The notes below the pieces were generated by a model. That model was not told the DNA's origin, ran no database searches, and was given only the letters and a program-made list of their open reading frames with translations. Shown in pieces: positions 10,590-20,680 of a stretch of 52,719 bases of DNA (its first letter is position 1; the number at the start of each line of letters is the position of its first letter). The stretch spans positions 1 to 52,719 of the forward strand of contig JACVRA010000312.1 of NCBI GenBank assembly GCA_019828545.1. The letters run 5' to 3'. This DNA comes from Paracamarosporium sp. OC-R06-R3 (Eukaryota > Ascomycota > Dothideomycetes > Pleosporales > Didymosphaeriaceae). Both the position numbers and the translations under genes were made by a program.

Positions 10590-11524
10590 TGCGTCAAGAC
10601 AAGGAAAGTTGGCTTCTCGAAGCCCGTCTTCTTGACGTGTCGCCGCGACGAGGATTATGAGTACTTGAACCTTGATTGGATGCTGCTGGCAGTCGGTTAT
10701 CCTGTCCACGACGATTTGGATCCGACCATGGCGAACACATCGATAACTTACACCCGATACGATCTACCTCGATACGACCCGATGATCATCTTTCGTCCCT
10801 TCCCCCTCTTGCGCCCCAGCAACCCCCCGCGTGCGTGCTCCGGAGAACAGACATGTCTCTCAATGCTCAATGTATCCGTCATTGGGCTGAAAACCTGGGT
10901 ATATAAGTACCCGTCGCTATCTCAAGGGATTGTTCGGCGCGACGCGAGCCCAGCTGTGCTGGTACGCGTACATAGCAAGACGATGCTAGTGGAAGCTTGG
11001 TGATCCTCTCCCATTCTTACCAAAAAGATTATTTTACACGGCACTATATGCACAACATAGAACAATATCAACACAGAATGCTAAAAAAGGAGCGATGCTG
11101 ACGTGGGAGGAAGTGCGCAGGAAACAGGAGCGCAGGGTTTACAAATTCTTTATGTATGACGACGAAACTATCGCGTTTTCCTAGGTACAGCTTGTAATAA
11201 GGAGCGTTGATTGAAGGGGCTTTGGTTATTGACGTGACCGGAAAAAATTAGATAGATAACGTAGCTTATGTGGGTTTACACAGCAGGCGCATTTCGGCTT
11301 AATGAGATTGTGTTTGTATTACACCCGGAATGAAAGTATTAAAGCTTGACACCTAACTATTGCCATTAATTAGCCGTACGCCACGAAAGCACTACCGTTG
11401 GTCGCTGCAACAAGCAACGTTTAAGTCGATGCTTTTTCGTCAAGTTCTGAAGTCGTCCGTCACATAGTCGGCCCCCAGGCGAAAATCAATCAATCCGTCC
11501 CCCGCAGGCCCATCGTACAGACTC
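10590..11524. other. Gene-free spacer
   Basis: No convincing coding frame or RNA gene. The section 11030-11440 is AT-rich. The frame at 10632-11003 overlaps the 3' flank of the regulator gene and has no recognisable features. Confidence 0.5.
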
Positions 11525-12045
11525 TTACGGCCAGTTCGAGTCAAAGTCCAAGCACTCATAGCTATAGGGTTGGCGATCCCGCTCAAACACCAGCACAAAC
11601 GGCTTCCCATCCAAATGCCCATACCAAGGCGTGTCCCCCTCACAATTTGGGCTCCTACGCTCATCATTAGCATACCTACTCTTTTTATTCCGTCCCGCAT
11701 AAAAGCTCACTTCCAGAACGCGCAACTCTTGCAATTCGTATACCCTTGGTTCAGAAACTCAACCTGAGGCGCGGGAATGTCTCCGTATGCCCCGATCTTC
11801 TTGCACGCATTGGGCATGATCCATACGCTGCCGAGGAAGGGTACTCGCACAGCTTGGCCGCAGGCCCTCGGGGGTGGGATGTTGGGGATCGGTGTGCCGG
11901 AGACGATAGGTGCCATGTTAGGGTCGAGGAGGTTGGGTGTTTGGTCCGCGGTCGGGGTTGCGGTGAGGTTGGTGGGTGGATGGGCGGCGTGAAGACCGGT
12001 GAGCAAGAGGGTCCAGTAGAGGAGGATGGTGGTGAAGTGGTGCAT
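11525..12045 (-). CDS. Small secreted cysteine-containing protein (154 aa)
   Basis: Two exons, 12045-11711 and 11654-11525, join in phase across a 56-nt intron (GTGAGC donor, GCTAATG near the branch, GCGTAG acceptor) to 154 residues. The N-terminus is a typical signal peptide (HHFTTILLYWTLLLTGLHA) ending near residue 20. The mature chain is proline/threonine rich at first, then contains six cysteines in ACGQ, NACKK, NCKSC (two), PNCEGD and YECLD. It ends YSYECLDFDSNWP. Size, signal peptide and even cysteine number fit an extracellular, disulphide-bonded protein, possibly effector-like. I do not recognise a family, and no catalytic motif is visible. Confidence 0.7.
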
Positions 12046-12538
12046 TGTGGCAATGCTTTAGGTTCACGCTTTTACAACAGTAGGAGCATGTGGGCGATCG
12101 AGTCGGAGAGACAAGTGAGTGGAAGATTGGATGTTGCGGAGAGGAGAAGAAATCGCGGAAGCAAACGGAGGGTGACACGTGAATCGGAAGTGGAAGGCGC
12201 GGTGGAGCTGAGCGTAAGAAGAGCAAACAAGCGAATGTGGAAGGAGCGTTGCGGTCATAAATGTTCACGAGATCAACTACAAAGTCAGTATTTACGCAAC
12301 GTTGTCATCGAATATACTTAGGCAGATCATTTGAGCATGTCAACGAAGTAGGTTCTCTTTCTCTTTCACAAACCAAGAAACATAGATGTACCAAATAGAA
12401 CAACATTTCCGAGATAACAATCGAAAACCCGTGCATCAAACTCATTGATTACGATCTTTCCATACCCTATCGTTCTGCCTGAACAGCTCAGCATATGTTA
12501 TGGGATAGAGATAAAGACTATATACTGTAATGGGCTAT
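12046..12538. other. Intergenic spacer
   Basis: Upstream DNA of the secreted-protein gene and 3' flank of the RRM-like gene. Frames on both strands are simple-composition artefacts; nothing else seen. Confidence 0.5.
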
Positions 12539-13901
12539 CTATAGCTTCACACAAGCAACCTTTTTGCCGAGGATCTTGTGCAGCTTGCTGTTATTCAAAA
12601 CTAATACTGCCTCCTCAGCCTCTTCCTGGCTGGTAATCGTCACCGTCGCCATGCCTTGGCTTAGAACTACCTCCTCGACAGGATAGCCATCAAAGAACTG
12701 GCGCAAGTGTTCCTCAGCGGCAGCTCTAGAAATTCCAGTCACTCGGAGTTTAGCGGCAACGTCGGCTCGGGGAATTGGCTTGGTAGAAGCAGCGGAAGCT
12801 TTGCGGTTACGATCAGTCTGAGAAACCCCAATTTGAGCACTGAGTGGGGTCTGCTTTAGGCGGCAAGCGTAGCTATCGAAGGACGATCTCAGCGGGAATT
12901 TGTTGTCGTTGTTGTTCTTGTTGTCAGCAACCGACAAATGGGAAATTCCGTACGCAACATCCGCCGTATCTTCGCTGAGCGGACCGGAGGCAGGAGTGAC
13001 TTCGTAGTCACTATACGGAGCAGCAGGCTTGGACTTGCCGCGAGATTTCTTATTATCTTCCTTCACAACCCAGAAAAATCCATCATAATATTTGCCAGTC
13101 GGATTGTCATTCAAGAACTTGGCTGCTGCGTCTTGGTGTAGAAAGACGAACGCGAAGGGCTTGCCGGGTGGCATCTGGATGTCATCCGGCTTGTGTGGCG
13201 CGAACACCGCGCTTTATCTTCGGAATAAACAGTTTCGCCTTCTTACCCGCCGATGTCTTGGACTGCAGGATGCCATCCATCTCAATATCTGGCACGCACT
13301 CCGCGTACACAACACGGTTCTTCCAATATGTATCATTGTACTTGGAAATCATTTCTGCAGCAGCGTATTCTGAAGAGAATCGGACCAATGCCTCGTCGTC
13401 ATGTGCTTCGATATGCACAATGCGAGGAGCCCTGTCGACCTCAGTACGAGCATTCGAAAAGAATTCTTCGTCTAGGTAGTCGACGTAATCGAGACAAGTC
13501 CCAGCCATTTCCATAACGGCGCGATGACCGTGATTACGAGGTAGCTGGCGGAACTGCACCGTCTTCGTACGAGTCATCTGTTCCTCAATACGTAGGAAGT
13601 CGGAAAGACGCTCATATACTGCCTCTGCATCAGGAACTTCTGTAATGGGAATGATCTCGACAGAAATCTCCTTCTTGAAATTGTGCGCGAACTCCCACAA
13701 CACACTCTTCTTATCGTACTGGGAAACGAGTGACTGCGCATTGACTATCGTGTCAACGTAACAGTAAAACCCGAGGTGAGCCGACTCGATCTCCTTGACC
13801 ACGGAGTTGCGGTCGAAGATCTGAGTGTAAATGTACGCCGGTTCTGCGTTAATCGGCAGGTTGGTCATGTAGACCAGGGTGAACTGAGTGCGATCAAGCA
13901 T
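12539..13901 (-). CDS. RRM-like RNA-binding protein with an apparent frameshift
   Basis: Two overlapping frames on the minus strand together look like one protein. The first runs from the ATG at 13901 (MLDRTQFTLVYMTNLP) to TGA at 13182; an ATG at 13952 is also in frame, but GTATCC...TTGTAG upstream reads as a 5'-UTR intron that removes it. The second is open from about 13218 to the stop at 12539. Motifs like RRM strands are TLVYMTNLP, the pair KLFIPKI and KPFAFVFL (spanning the frame change), and a last module from KLRVTGISRAAAEEHLRQFF to GKKVACVKL. Reading across needs one nucleotide to be skipped near 13208. I found no intron of correct phase. A sequencing error, a recent mutation or programmed shifting are all possible. 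Family assignment is moderate only. Confidence 0.55.
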
Positions 13902-15043
13902 GTTTGCTATCAAACTCGAGGGGACCTCCGTATGGACACCTACAAGGCACATGTACAGAGATATAAGGTTGAGAGCGGATACCTGAAGCGTTCAGATATT
14001 AACCAGAGTAGTGGATGTCTTGGGGTAAAAGGAAGGTGGTGTGAAGTAGAGTCGAAGGATTCCTGTGGTGGGTCTATGTGAATCTTAAGTGCGGTCGAGG
14101 CGGATTTATATAGAAATCTGGTGTGCTCGGATCGGATTTATATATAGCGGAGTTGAGCTTAGGTTGAAGGTTCGTAGTGGCACGGCTATGTCGTCAAGGA
14201 GTGGGTGTTGGGCTGTGGGACCCGGCGGGTCGGTTCCAAGCTCTAGATATGTCTTCAGTGGCTACATAGTGTGGAAAGAGTAATCAGGAATTAATCATGC
14301 AATACCGGATCGCGTGCGCACTTCGAACTTGTCGACAGCAGGAAGTGGGGGAAGGAACAGAAGTCATCCATGGAGAGGAAGGCTCGATCTGCTCCATATT
14401 TGGCAATCTCAAAGTACATTAAATACTTAGGCGTTCTTGCAGCAAACATGACATTCATGCACAGCATCAATGGCAACCGTGTGACAAATGATTTGTTGGG
14501 AATGAAGAATGCCAGAGTTATTGTTCTGAGATAGTTATTCTCAATGCACCTCGCATACAAGTGCTAAAAGACAAATCCCGTGCCTAAGGCGTTGAAATCA
14601 GGCAATCAGACGTACTTTCGATTGAGCGCTCTACATTAATTGTTTCCGTCGTCAATGACTAAACCTTTGTTCAAAACTCAGCTATGATGAAGTGCATGCT
14701 TTATTGGATCCGCACTATGGCCCATCATGAATCCCAACAACTTTCTGCAGTTCGTATATAACCGTCTCAAAATCGAAAATACCACTAGAATGGATTGTAA
14801 TATAGCCTGTGTATCAAAAATCATTTGTTCGTATCTAATAAAAAAACGATTCCATCTAACATCAGCCTCTCCTACAATTGTGTGTAAAATTGACGGAAAA
14901 ATACATTCACCATCATGGGACTGTCTATTCCAGGATATTGAAGTACTCTGGTGTGAAGGAGCCACGTACCTGTCTGCGTCGGTCTTGAAGAGATGGATTG
15001 CATGGTGGTTTGTAGGATGATAGCGTTGTCAAGATGGATGCGT

Positions 15044-15077
15044 GAGGTGCCGCAGTGTGCTAACACTGCGACACCTC
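15044..15077. repeat. Inverted repeat (15-bp arms)
   Basis: GAGGTGCCGCAGTGT and ACACTGCGACACCTC pair over 15 positions with one mismatch, separated by the 4-nt loop GCTA. It lies 69 bp from a second hairpin at 15147-15198, suggesting both belong to one small non-autonomous element or structured locus. Confidence 0.75.
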
Positions 15078-15146
15078 GTCTGCCTCCGAGCGAGCAAGTC
15101 GCAACCGTGGTCTGTTGGAAATGTTGGGCTGGATGAGTGGAGGCGC

Positions 15147-15198
15147 GGACCAGTGTTGAACGCTAAGCCTACGGCTTTGCGTGTTTGAACCCTGGTCC
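15147..15198. repeat. Inverted repeat (long imperfect hairpin)
   Basis: The sequence from GGACCAG (15147-15153) to CTGGTCC (15192-15198) folds back on itself. The terminal 7 bp are perfect, inner AACGC/GCGTT-like and AAGCC/GGCTT blocks pair, and the loop is TAC. One strand contains GGTTCAAAC, resembling a Pol III B box, but no cloverleaf can be drawn. It is followed by a T-rich tract. Confidence 0.7.
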
Positions 15199-15548
15199 AG
15201 CCAAATTTTTTGCTCTTTTATTTTATTACGCTCTTTTTTTGTACTGATCCCTAGGGGAATCACCTTTTTTGCATTATTTTTGTACCAAGGCGTATGCCAA
15301 ATTTTCGTCAAAAACAACACTCCAGATTGAAGTACTCAAAAGCTTGACCATGCCCGACTGAAAATCGTGAATCGTCCCATTAAGCTTTTTATTCTACTAT
15401 ACAGGAAATAATATAACGAGTAACAATACGGCTTAGATAAATTTAATATCAAGAAAGAGCGAAGAATAAAGAATTTAACTCATGTCGTCAATCTATGAAT
15501 CGTATCAAGTATATACAAAGTGTCTTGAAATCTCAAGTACAGTTTATG

Positions 15549-15746
15549 TCAGGCAAAGTCGAGAGAATGTTTCATACCATCGCTAGCCAGACCTTGTCCG
15601 TAGATCCTATTTTCCACCTTGTGCAGTAAGCTGTAGAAATCATCAGGTAGCTCCAAGCTATCAAGCAAGGCCGGTTTGCTCTTTTGTAGTTCTTTTTCCT
15701 TTGCATGGAGCGGGCTTGTAACATGAGCAGGTAGACAAAAAACCGG
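15549..15746 (-). other. Possible coding segment without a start
   Basis: An open minus-strand frame, just downstream of the RING gene, reads plausibly as protein (KEKELQKSKPALLDSLELPD, then FYSLLHKVENRIYGQGLAS) and ends at 15549. It has no ATG. It could be a 3' exon of the RING gene in an alternative transcript, yet I could not find a donor of matching phase near the RING stop. It may equally be a relic. Confidence 0.25.
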
Positions 15747-15749
15747 CAA

Positions 15750-16883
15750 TCAATATTTGACACTGATTATGTTACCGTTTGAAGTATAGATATCAAACTC
15801 TCTTTTGTTGTGTGAAACAAACATGTGCAGGATAGCACCCGGATGTTGTACGGCGACCCGAAAAAGTGAAGTTGAATTTCTCACCCATCGGAGCATCCAT
15901 ACGATGATATGTGGGTGATAAGGCGCGATAACTCTTAGTCCGTCTTCGTTAACATATTCAACGCGATGGATGGGATCGAGAGCTTCGATTTGACGGACAA
16001 TACTCGCGCGTGATCTAAGTCTAAGTACATTGGCCTGTTGCGTGGCGTTGATTTGCTGGATAGCCATGAATTGCCTCATAACGTGCCTTCGCTGGATGGA
16101 GTTCGTCACCTGGAAGCTGCGGCGGTAGCTTGTAACAATGCGAGCTCCGATCGGTATGTCGATGCCACTGATCTCGAAGAAGGTACTAGTCTTGAGCTTT
16201 ATCATCTCGAACCACACCTCGAGACCAGTCCAAGGATGCATTCGTTCGGGAAAGTTCTCGGGGACGTCACCCAGAGCCACAACCTCGATGCGACATAAGT
16301 CAAGTTCTTTTATCAAGCTGAGCCATTCTGCCGGGGTTATAACCCCATCAAAATGAATCAACATGCAAATAATGATGCGGCTCCTTCGAAGGATATTTAG
16401 GAATGCGATATCCGATTCCGGGATTTCAGCTCTGAGACGGTGGTACAACCGGCGGCTAGCTCCAGCGAAACGGTTGATATTATCGACATCGTTCATGGGA
16501 ATCCTAGCATAATGCTCTATATTTTCTTCGATTAAAATTTCACCATACACTTGTTGGATATCGTGTATAGCGTCTTCCAGCAGCTCGTCGACGAGTTCCG
16601 TGAAAATATTTGGCACAACATCGTCGAAGTTCGGGAAGATTGGCGCTCTCCAGAGCGCGGTCCTGCAAAGCGGGCAGTACCTATTCTGCTGAAGCCAAGT
16701 AGAGATACAATACTTGTGGAATGTGTGATTACATCTCGTCTTCACAATCTTGAGCCCCTCCTCATCCCAATCATTATAGCAAATTGAACAAAATGTCTCG
16801 TCCACTGTCCATGCTTTGTCCGATGTATTTACATATACCAGTTTATTCTGGAGACAGTCTTGATGGTCGATCGCCAATGCCAT
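15750..16883 (-). CDS. RING-H2 finger protein (putative E3 ubiquitin ligase)
   Basis: Uninterrupted frame of 377 residues from ATG at 16883. A complete RING-H2 finger occupies residues 32-73: C32-x2-C35, C51-x-H53-x2-H56-x2-C59, C70-x2-C73, with the usual W63 and P71. Such domains recruit E2 enzymes, so ubiquitin ligase activity is the likely role. The remaining ~300 residues form no domain I recognise; they include EEWLS-like helices and a basic segment around SYRRSFQVTNSIQRRHVMRQ. There is no signal peptide or clear membrane span. The substrate is unknown. Many fungal RING proteins of this layout are lineage-specific. Confidence 0.85.
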   Translation of the reverse strand: MALAIDHQDCLQNKLVYVNTSDKAWTVDETFCSICYNDWDEEGLKIVKTRCNHTFHKYCISTWLQQNRYCPLCRTALWRAPIFPNFDDVVPNIFTELVDELLEDAIHDIQQVYGEILIEENIEHYARIPMNDVDNINRFAGASRRLYHRLRAEIPESDIAFLNILRRSRIIICMLIHFDGVITPAEWLSLIKELDLCRIEVVALGDVPENFPERMHPWTGLEVWFEMIKLKTSTFFEISGIDIPIGARIVTSYRRSFQVTNSIQRRHVMRQFMAIQQINATQQANVLRLRSRASIVRQIEALDPIHRVEYVNEDGLRVIAPYHPHIIVWMLRWVRNSTSLFRVAVQHPGAILHMFVSHNKREFDIYTSNGNIISVKY

Positions 16884-17648
16884 CTTGTCGCGGGCGACTG
16901 CTAAAATTGCGTTTCCAGGGTAGTGGTGTTCGTTGAGTTAGGTCAGATTTAGGGTGGGGTTGAGTCGCTAATTTCAAAGTGGGTGTGTAATCGATAGTTC
17001 GCCGAAGCTCGTAGTTTGGTTGTACGAGAAAGTACTTGGTGGTGCTTACCAGTAGTGCAAAGGAGTGGGCTTTTATATCCTCTATACTATGAAGCTATAT
17101 ATATTTATATTTTCCTTTTTCCCTCGGGTTGTAACCGTGTTTTCTATAGTAGACGAGGTTATCTCAGTAGTCAACCAAGGTTCTATCTCAACACGTACCA
17201 TGGATTCCTACCAACAATCTCAATGAAGAAAACCTGTTTTTGCAACATAAGAGAACTGGCTAAAATGATGTTATGAGAGCTGTGTCTATGGAGTATGTAG
17301 CCTTAACGTACGAATACTGCTTATCGAACCAAACGGATCATGCGCTACGCACTCATTACAACAAACATATTAATGAGTATCAATTACCCATAATAGCAAT
17401 GCACAACACAGGGCACAAAGTTTTGTTCACCAATATTATTTATGCACTTGCGGGAAGTATTACCTCATGCGAAACGACACGATCAATTTTGTATTTGAAA
17501 CAGACTCTCAAAACACCCATAACCACGACAGCGTCGTACAAAGGCAAAAAAATGCAGATGAACTCACAAAAGAAGTAAATGCAAACAGAGAAATATCCAC
17601 GCAAAATTCTGCGCCCACATTACCATGTCAACACCCGCCCACTCCTGC
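16884..17648. other. Spacer between RING and protease-like genes
   Basis: Promoter side of the RING gene and 3' side of the aspartic-protease-like gene. AT-rich. The plus-strand frames at 17016-17276, 17273-17578 and 17467-17922 have no protein features. Confidence 0.5.
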
Positions 17649-18761
17649 TCAACACTTCAAACACTTAAACCCATACCTCCCCCCATCAGCATCATACGCC
17701 ACACTAAACCCCAATAAAAACTTCCTCCCAAAATTAACAAACGGCGCACTCGCATCCGTGACGGGTAAAATCCACTTTGGCTGCGTCTTGAAACTCCTAT
17801 CACCCACCTTGAAATCATACCCCGCAGCACCACCCTCCGACTTCAACTTCGGGAACCCAAAATCCAAATGCGTGCCCTGCTTCACCACCGCAATCTTCGC
17901 ATCCTTCTTTCCAGACTTATGAATCGTGTCCGCAACCGTATCATTCGGGATACTCCCCTGCGGCGCGGCTTGAAGGTACATGTGCCCTGTACTCGTATCT
18001 ACGAGGCCAGACGCACCATACGGCCCTTTATCATCGACCTTAAACGACGTGCGTAGCTTCGCCCAGTCACGGAGGTCTCCCGTAATGCCCTTGTCCAGCT
18101 TCACCCAATTGTACTTGTCGGTGTTGTTCTTCGTGAGGCCAAGGTAGACCCCCTTAGTCGAAACAATGTACCCCTTCCGATAAGTCTTGTCGCTTACTTT
18201 CTTTTTGTTTACAGATTTGACATTGAGGAAGGGGTTGTGGCTAGGTATTGCGTAGGGGAGACCAGCGCCATCGGTGTTATGTCCGAAGCCGACGCCTAGA
18301 CAAAGAACCTTGTTGATATCGTTCTTCTTAGCATTTTTGTCCGGGCATTTCCCGTCGTTTTTCTTGAGATCGTAATTAGGACATACGACGCTTTTGTCTA
18401 CGATGAGAATCGGGACTTCGGAGCGTGCTTTTAGTTTCTCTTTTCCCAGGAAGGTGATGTTTACGGTGACGAAACGACCGGAGTGGAGGCTGTTGCTTTG
18501 GTATTCGTATGCGGGTGTGCCCTCGGATTTGGAGATGGAGGGGAGCTTGGAGGCACCGATGATAAGGCCCGTGCTACCTGTGTCGACGGGGAATTCGAAT
18601 GTTTTGCCTTTAATGGTACCCTTAACCGAGGGGGTGGAGTTCGAGGCGAACTTATGTGCGTATGGAAGGAAGATCTTCTTAGTGTAGGAGGAAAGGTCGT
18701 CGGAGTAGGCGGCGGCGACAACGCTACTGAATGTTAGAGCTTTTAGTATGATTTGCAACAT
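17649..18761 (-). CDS. Secreted aspartic-protease-like protein
   Basis: Single frame of 370 residues. The N-terminal ~20 residues form a signal peptide (MLQIILKALTFSSVVAAAYS). The first catalytic motif of pepsin-type (A1) proteases is clear: VDTGSTGLIIG with D60. The second expected D-T/S-G motif is not canonical; the best counterpart is GLVDTSTGHMYL with D255, where glycine is replaced by serine. Sequons for N-glycosylation (NSTP, NITF, NNTD, NDTV) and cysteines near residues 127, 139, 154 and at the end (KCLKC) suit an extracellular protein. It could be an active but divergent protease or an inactive homologue with a retained fold. No neighbouring gene clarifies its role. Confidence 0.75.
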   Translation of the reverse strand: MLQIILKALTFSSVVAAAYSDDLSSYTKKIFLPYAHKFASNSTPSVKGTIKGKTFEFPVDTGSTGLIIGASKLPSISKSEGTPAYEYQSNSLHSGRFVTVNITFLGKEKLKARSEVPILIVDKSVVCPNYDLKKNDGKCPDKNAKKNDINKVLCLGVGFGHNTDGAGLPYAIPSHNPFLNVKSVNKKKVSDKTYRKGYIVSTKGVYLGLTKNNTDKYNWVKLDKGITGDLRDWAKLRTSFKVDDKGPYGASGLVDTSTGHMYLQAAPQGSIPNDTVADTIHKSGKKDAKIAVVKQGTHLDFGFPKLKSEGGAAGYDFKVGDRSFKTQPKWILPVTDASAPFVNFGRKFLLGFSVAYDADGGRYGFKCLKC

Positions 18762-18931
18762 GGTGAATGACAGATGACAATGGTGATCTCAAACAGCGAG
18801 GAACCACGGGGTCAATCATACAAGTCATGTTTGTTATGCTGACGTGTTGCGGAATGCTGGTGCAACTTTGAGTCGTAAGCCCTCCTATCCCTTGCTAAAA
18901 CTCCAGACGCCTACAAGCAAATCCTACACAA

Positions 18932-20392
18932 TCATGCTGTTACACTGACCTCCTGCACTCCCACCTCACCCAGCTTGACAGCTTCCGGCTTCTCGGGCTC
19001 CTTCTCGGGCTCGACATCCGTAAGTCCCATGTATTTCAGGTTGTTTGCCCAGCCCAAATCACTGCCAAAGTACCCTTCCATGACTTCGACGCCATACTTC
19101 ATTCCAGCCTCAGAACCCCACGTGAGGCACTGCTTACCGATGGCAATGCCAATGACAGGTTCCCACTTGCTGAGTTTCACGGGTTTGTACTGCTCCTCTG
19201 CCGGCGCGTTCGTCTCTTCTGAGTTGAGGATGTCGGCGTAGACGTTGTGTGCAGCAGCCTGGCCCATGACCATGGCGGAGCCTGCACGCTTGATGCCGGA
19301 CCATTCGACTACGTCGCCGACACCGAAGTGTGAGGCAGCATTGGGAACATTGTCTTCAAAGGAGAGATCTAGGTTAACTCTGATTTCCTTGTCCTTGTTG
19401 AGGCAGGCGTCGGGTAAGGGACCTGTGGTTGGATCGCCCTTCCTTGTTGAGTCGATGACAAAGTCTGCGGTGAGGACACGCTCATCTGCAAGCTTGACCT
19501 CGAATTCGCCGTTAGGGAGCTCGGTGATGGCTGCACGGTTTCCAGTGATGACATCGACACCTTCTTCCACGAGGATGTCCTTGACTTTGTCCTTCACTTC
19601 TGAAGGTAGCGGCTCGGATGAGAGGACTTGGTCGCGAGAATGAATGAGCGTAACCTTGATGCCGGGATAGTAGTTCTTGATCTCTCCGGCGAACTCAATG
19701 CCTACGGCTCCGGCGCCAATGATGACCACTCTTCTTCCTTCTTGGGGGTTCTTTGGGTCACCACCGACGATCTTTGAGATGAAAGCCTTGCCATCCTGCA
19801 GGTACTCTTCGTATGAACCTGACTTGGGCACAGCGGGCCAGTGCCTCTTGAGTCCAGTAGCCATGACGAGATAGTCATACGCTTGGTGCTGGGTCTTTCC
19901 ACTTCGATCCTGCCACTCAGCAACCTTGGTCTCAGGATCGACCCGCTTGAGCGAACCGTGCTTGAACTGCAGATTTGATTGGCGGAGTTCGTTGCAGTGT
20001 GAGAAGCGCTTCCACATGTTGACTGTGTGCTTTGGTGCTACGTGTGCAAGCGGCGCACCCACAGAGTGGACTAAGAGACGCAGTCAGCAACAGCAGCAGC
20101 ACAAATGGCATAGCCATTGGAACGATGACGGGATTGACGTACAATAACCATCGCGCTCGTCAAGAACTGTGATCTCGACACCCTTCTTACTCCTTTTGTT
20201 CCTGAAGTCTGAAGCATCAGGGAAATAACTTTCCCTCAAACCCCTCCCCTTGTCGCACTCGAGCAAATTGACAACTGCCGAGATGCCGCCATATGCACAC
20301 CCCACCACCAGCACCCTATGCGGCGCCGACAGCGACAAGTTAGCCAGAGGAGAAATCGGATTCAGAACATCTGAGATGGCTTGCAGCCTCAT
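18932..20392 (-). CDS. AIF/AMID (FSP1)-type FAD-dependent NAD(P)H oxidoreductase
   Basis: Two exons, 20392-20143 and 20070-18932, spliced across a 72-nt intron (GTACGT donor, GCTGAC branch, CTTAG acceptor), give 462 residues. Splicing restores DGY-F-HSVGAPLAHVAPK, the conserved segment after the FAD-binding N-terminus. Domains: the first Rossmann motif HRVLVVGCAYGGISAVVNLL near residues 30-50; DYLVMATGLK; the second, NAD(P)-binding Rossmann motif VVIIGAGAVGIEFAGEI; and the late FAD-contact motif HFGVGDVVEW. Relatives (AIFM2/FSP1, yeast Aif1-like proteins) oxidise NAD(P)H and reduce quinones or act in cell-death signalling. The start at 20392 gives the usual short leader before the FAD motif; a longer open frame upstream (to 20539) has no homology-like content. 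Confidence 0.88.
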
Positions 20393-20644
20393 CTTGGCAA
20401 CGAATATGTAAGCTGAAGGGAGGAAAGGTAATACGAGATGATCTGATAAGATGCTGCGAGCAAAGGCCGAGGGATTGCGCCTTTTAAGTCGTCCCCACCG
20501 ACATCGGATTGACACATCGCTTGAACGCGTAGATCGCACACAGATTCAATTAATCGGACCACTGTGCAGGAGCTCGGAATAGTCGGTTAACGGTTAGGAT
20601 GCCGGCATGTGATTGGGTAGGAGACTGCTGCTTGGCGAATGGAG

Positions 20645-20680
20645 TTATCTGATCCGCTGAAGATTTTATCTGATCCGCTG
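20645..20680. promoter_or_regulatory. Duplicated GATA-containing motif
   Basis: The 15-mer TTATCTGATCCGCTG is present at 20645-20659 and 20666-20680, exactly two helical turns (21 bp) apart. On the minus strand each contains CAGATAA, a match to the fungal GATA-factor consensus HGATAR. The pair lies about 250 bp upstream of the oxidoreductase start on that strand, so control by a nitrogen- or iron-type GATA factor is possible but unproven. Confidence 0.45.

Larger units (their letters stand above)
13902..15548. other. Gene-free spacer with two hairpin palindromes
   Basis: No frame with protein-like features was found on either strand (candidates at 14291-14560, 14678-14965 and 14727-15020 lack any support). 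Two strong inverted repeats at 15044-15077 and 15147-15198 are listed separately; T-rich DNA follows them. Confidence 0.5.

Noticed and set aside
11746..12321. 191-codon plus-strand ORF
   Set aside because: Antisense to the spliced secreted-protein gene, glycine/arginine-rich by reflection of a proline-rich coding strand.
13182..13260. Intron explaining the frame change in the RRM-like gene
   Set aside because: Every donor/acceptor pair of usable length leaves the wrong phase or deletes the RRM-like strands KLFIPKI and KPFAFVFL.
12539..13952. ATG at 13952 as the start of the RRM-like gene
   Set aside because: A GTATCC...TTGTAG segment there looks like a 5'-UTR intron, making the ATG at 13901 the more likely start.
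15140..15205. Possible tRNA or SINE (GGTTCAAAC box on the minus strand)
   Set aside because: The A-box would lie on the wrong side and no cloverleaf forms; the sequence is better described as a hairpin.
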